From NCBI RefSeq assembly GCF_001557325.1, contig NZ_LSJS01000151.1, forward strand, positions 1-64,000: a stretch of 64,000 nt of DNA, in the 5' to 3' direction. Source of the stretch: Erythrobacter donghaensis. GTDB taxonomy: Bacteria; Pseudomonadota; Alphaproteobacteria; Sphingomonadales; Sphingomonadaceae. The position numbers and the translations under genes were made by a program. Shown here piece after piece: positions 63,512-64,000 of the stretch (its first letter is position 1; the number at the start of each line of letters is the position of its first letter). The notes under the pieces are model-generated. The model was not told where the DNA came from. It worked only from the letters and a program-made list of their open reading frames with translations, and made no database searches.

Positions 63512-64000
63512 TCACGCGCGAACCAGCGTGCCGGCCCCGCGGGCGGTGAAGAATTCGAGCAGCATCGCGTGGCCCACCCGGCCATCGAGCACCACCGCCG
63601 CCTCGCAGCCCGATTGCACCGCGGCGACGCAGGTTTCCAGCTTGGGCACCATCCCGCCGCGGATCACGCCGTCCTCGCGCAGCTGCGCGATGTCGGCGGG
63701 GGTGAGGTCGGTGAGCAGCTCCCCGTCCGCGCCGAGCACGCCCGCCACGTCGGTCAGCAGGAACAGCCGCGCCGCGCCCAGTGCCGCCGCGATCGCGCCC
63801 GCCATGGTGTCGGCGTTGATGTTGTAGGTCGCCCCGTCCTCGCCGGGAGCAATCGGCGCGATCACCGGGATCATGCCCGCGGCCACCACGGTGTCGATCA
63901 GCGTGGTGTCGACCGCGGCAGGCTCGCCCACGAAGCCGAGGTCGACCGCCTGTTCGATATTGCTGTCAGGGTCGCGGGTGGTGCGGCTGACCTTGCGCGC
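63512..64000 (-). CDS. argB: Acetylglutamate kinase, partial (5' end beyond the window)
   Basis: The C-terminal 162 residues of an amino-acid-kinase-fold enzyme of arginine synthesis. Visible are RKVSRTTRDPDSNIEQAVDLG at the window edge, IPVIAPIAPGEDGATYNINAD, FLLTDVAGVL and GGMVPKLETCVAAVQSGCEA. The frame is open to base 64000 and the start lies outside. An internal ATG at 63931 is not the true start. Confidence 0.93.
   Translation of the reverse strand, partial: ARKVSRTTRDPDSNIEQAVDLGFVGEPAAVDTTLIDTVVAAGMIPVIAPIAPGEDGATYNINADTMAGAIAAALGAARLFLLTDVAGVLGADGELLTDLTPADIAQLREDGVIRGGMVPKLETCVAAVQSGCEAAVVLDGRVGHAMLLEFFTARGAGTLVRA

Overview
The window is GC-rich bacterial chromosomal DNA, roughly two-thirds G+C by eye, with very tight gene packing. 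Many starts are GTG or TTG, and many neighbouring genes share an ATGA, GTGA or TGATG overlap. Gene content and order point to an alphaproteobacterium of the order Sphingomonadales, probably Erythrobacteraceae: an atpI-B-E-b'-b cluster separate from F1, trpF-B-A-accD-folC, TIGR02300 beside aroA/cmk/rpsA, a class II EPSP synthase and an AmpG-type carrier. The assignment rests on recognised families and synteny; no 16S gene is present. I see no prophage, insertion sequence, CRISPR array or plasmid gene.

Layout. 0.2-6.4 kb: an exported repeat protein, rsmD-rluB, a Rieske oxygenase, a muropeptide-type MFS carrier and folC. 6.4-15 kb: accD, trpA, a small AT-rich membrane gene, trpB and trpF; then a lipoprotein, GNAT, bleomycin-resistance-like and DUF7003-like genes; then pyrF, a LapA-like gene and purB. 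15-20.6 kb: an aquaporin-family channel, radC, and the ydbH-ynbE-ydbL envelope-lipid module. 20.6-23.3 kb: the F0 ATP synthase operon, with a parS-like 16-mer just before atpB. 23.4-26.1 kb: flavodoxin-like, quinone oxidoreductase, DOPA-dioxygenase-like and gloB genes. 26.2-31.2 kb: rpsA, cmk, a CBU_0592-like gene, aroA, TIGR02300 and tRNA-Ala(GGC). 31.3-37.5 kb: ffh-rpsP-rimM, a four-gene accessory insertion (GRDP-like, TIGR04222, nitrilase, AT-rich small membrane gene), then trmD-rplS. 37.6-48.9 kb: an unusual DPP4-type peptidase, asd, a run of small enzymes, an M2 peptidase, a beta-propeller protein, and a retropepsin-like protease next to rimK. 48.9-53.2 kb: an SDR, a secreted protein, amn and the S6-S18-L9 operon. 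53.4-64 kb: DUF808, a GST, a chemoreceptor, an OprB-like porin, an N-terminally truncated acyl-CoA ligase run together with a TerD gene, a second TerD gene, MarC, a lipoprotein, folD, YggT and the 3' part of argB.

Most genes serve core functions: translation, tryptophan, folate, aromatic, pyrimidine and purine synthesis, ATP synthase and envelope upkeep. The observations that most merit follow-up are the parS-like site in the atp operon, the accessory module inside the rpsP-rimM-trmD-rplS operon, two AT-rich TTG-start membrane microgenes coupled into housekeeping operons, the extra N-terminal domain on the DPP4-type peptidase, the TerD/CoA-ligase junction, and a composite inverted-repeat element whose hairpin covers the folC ribosome binding site.
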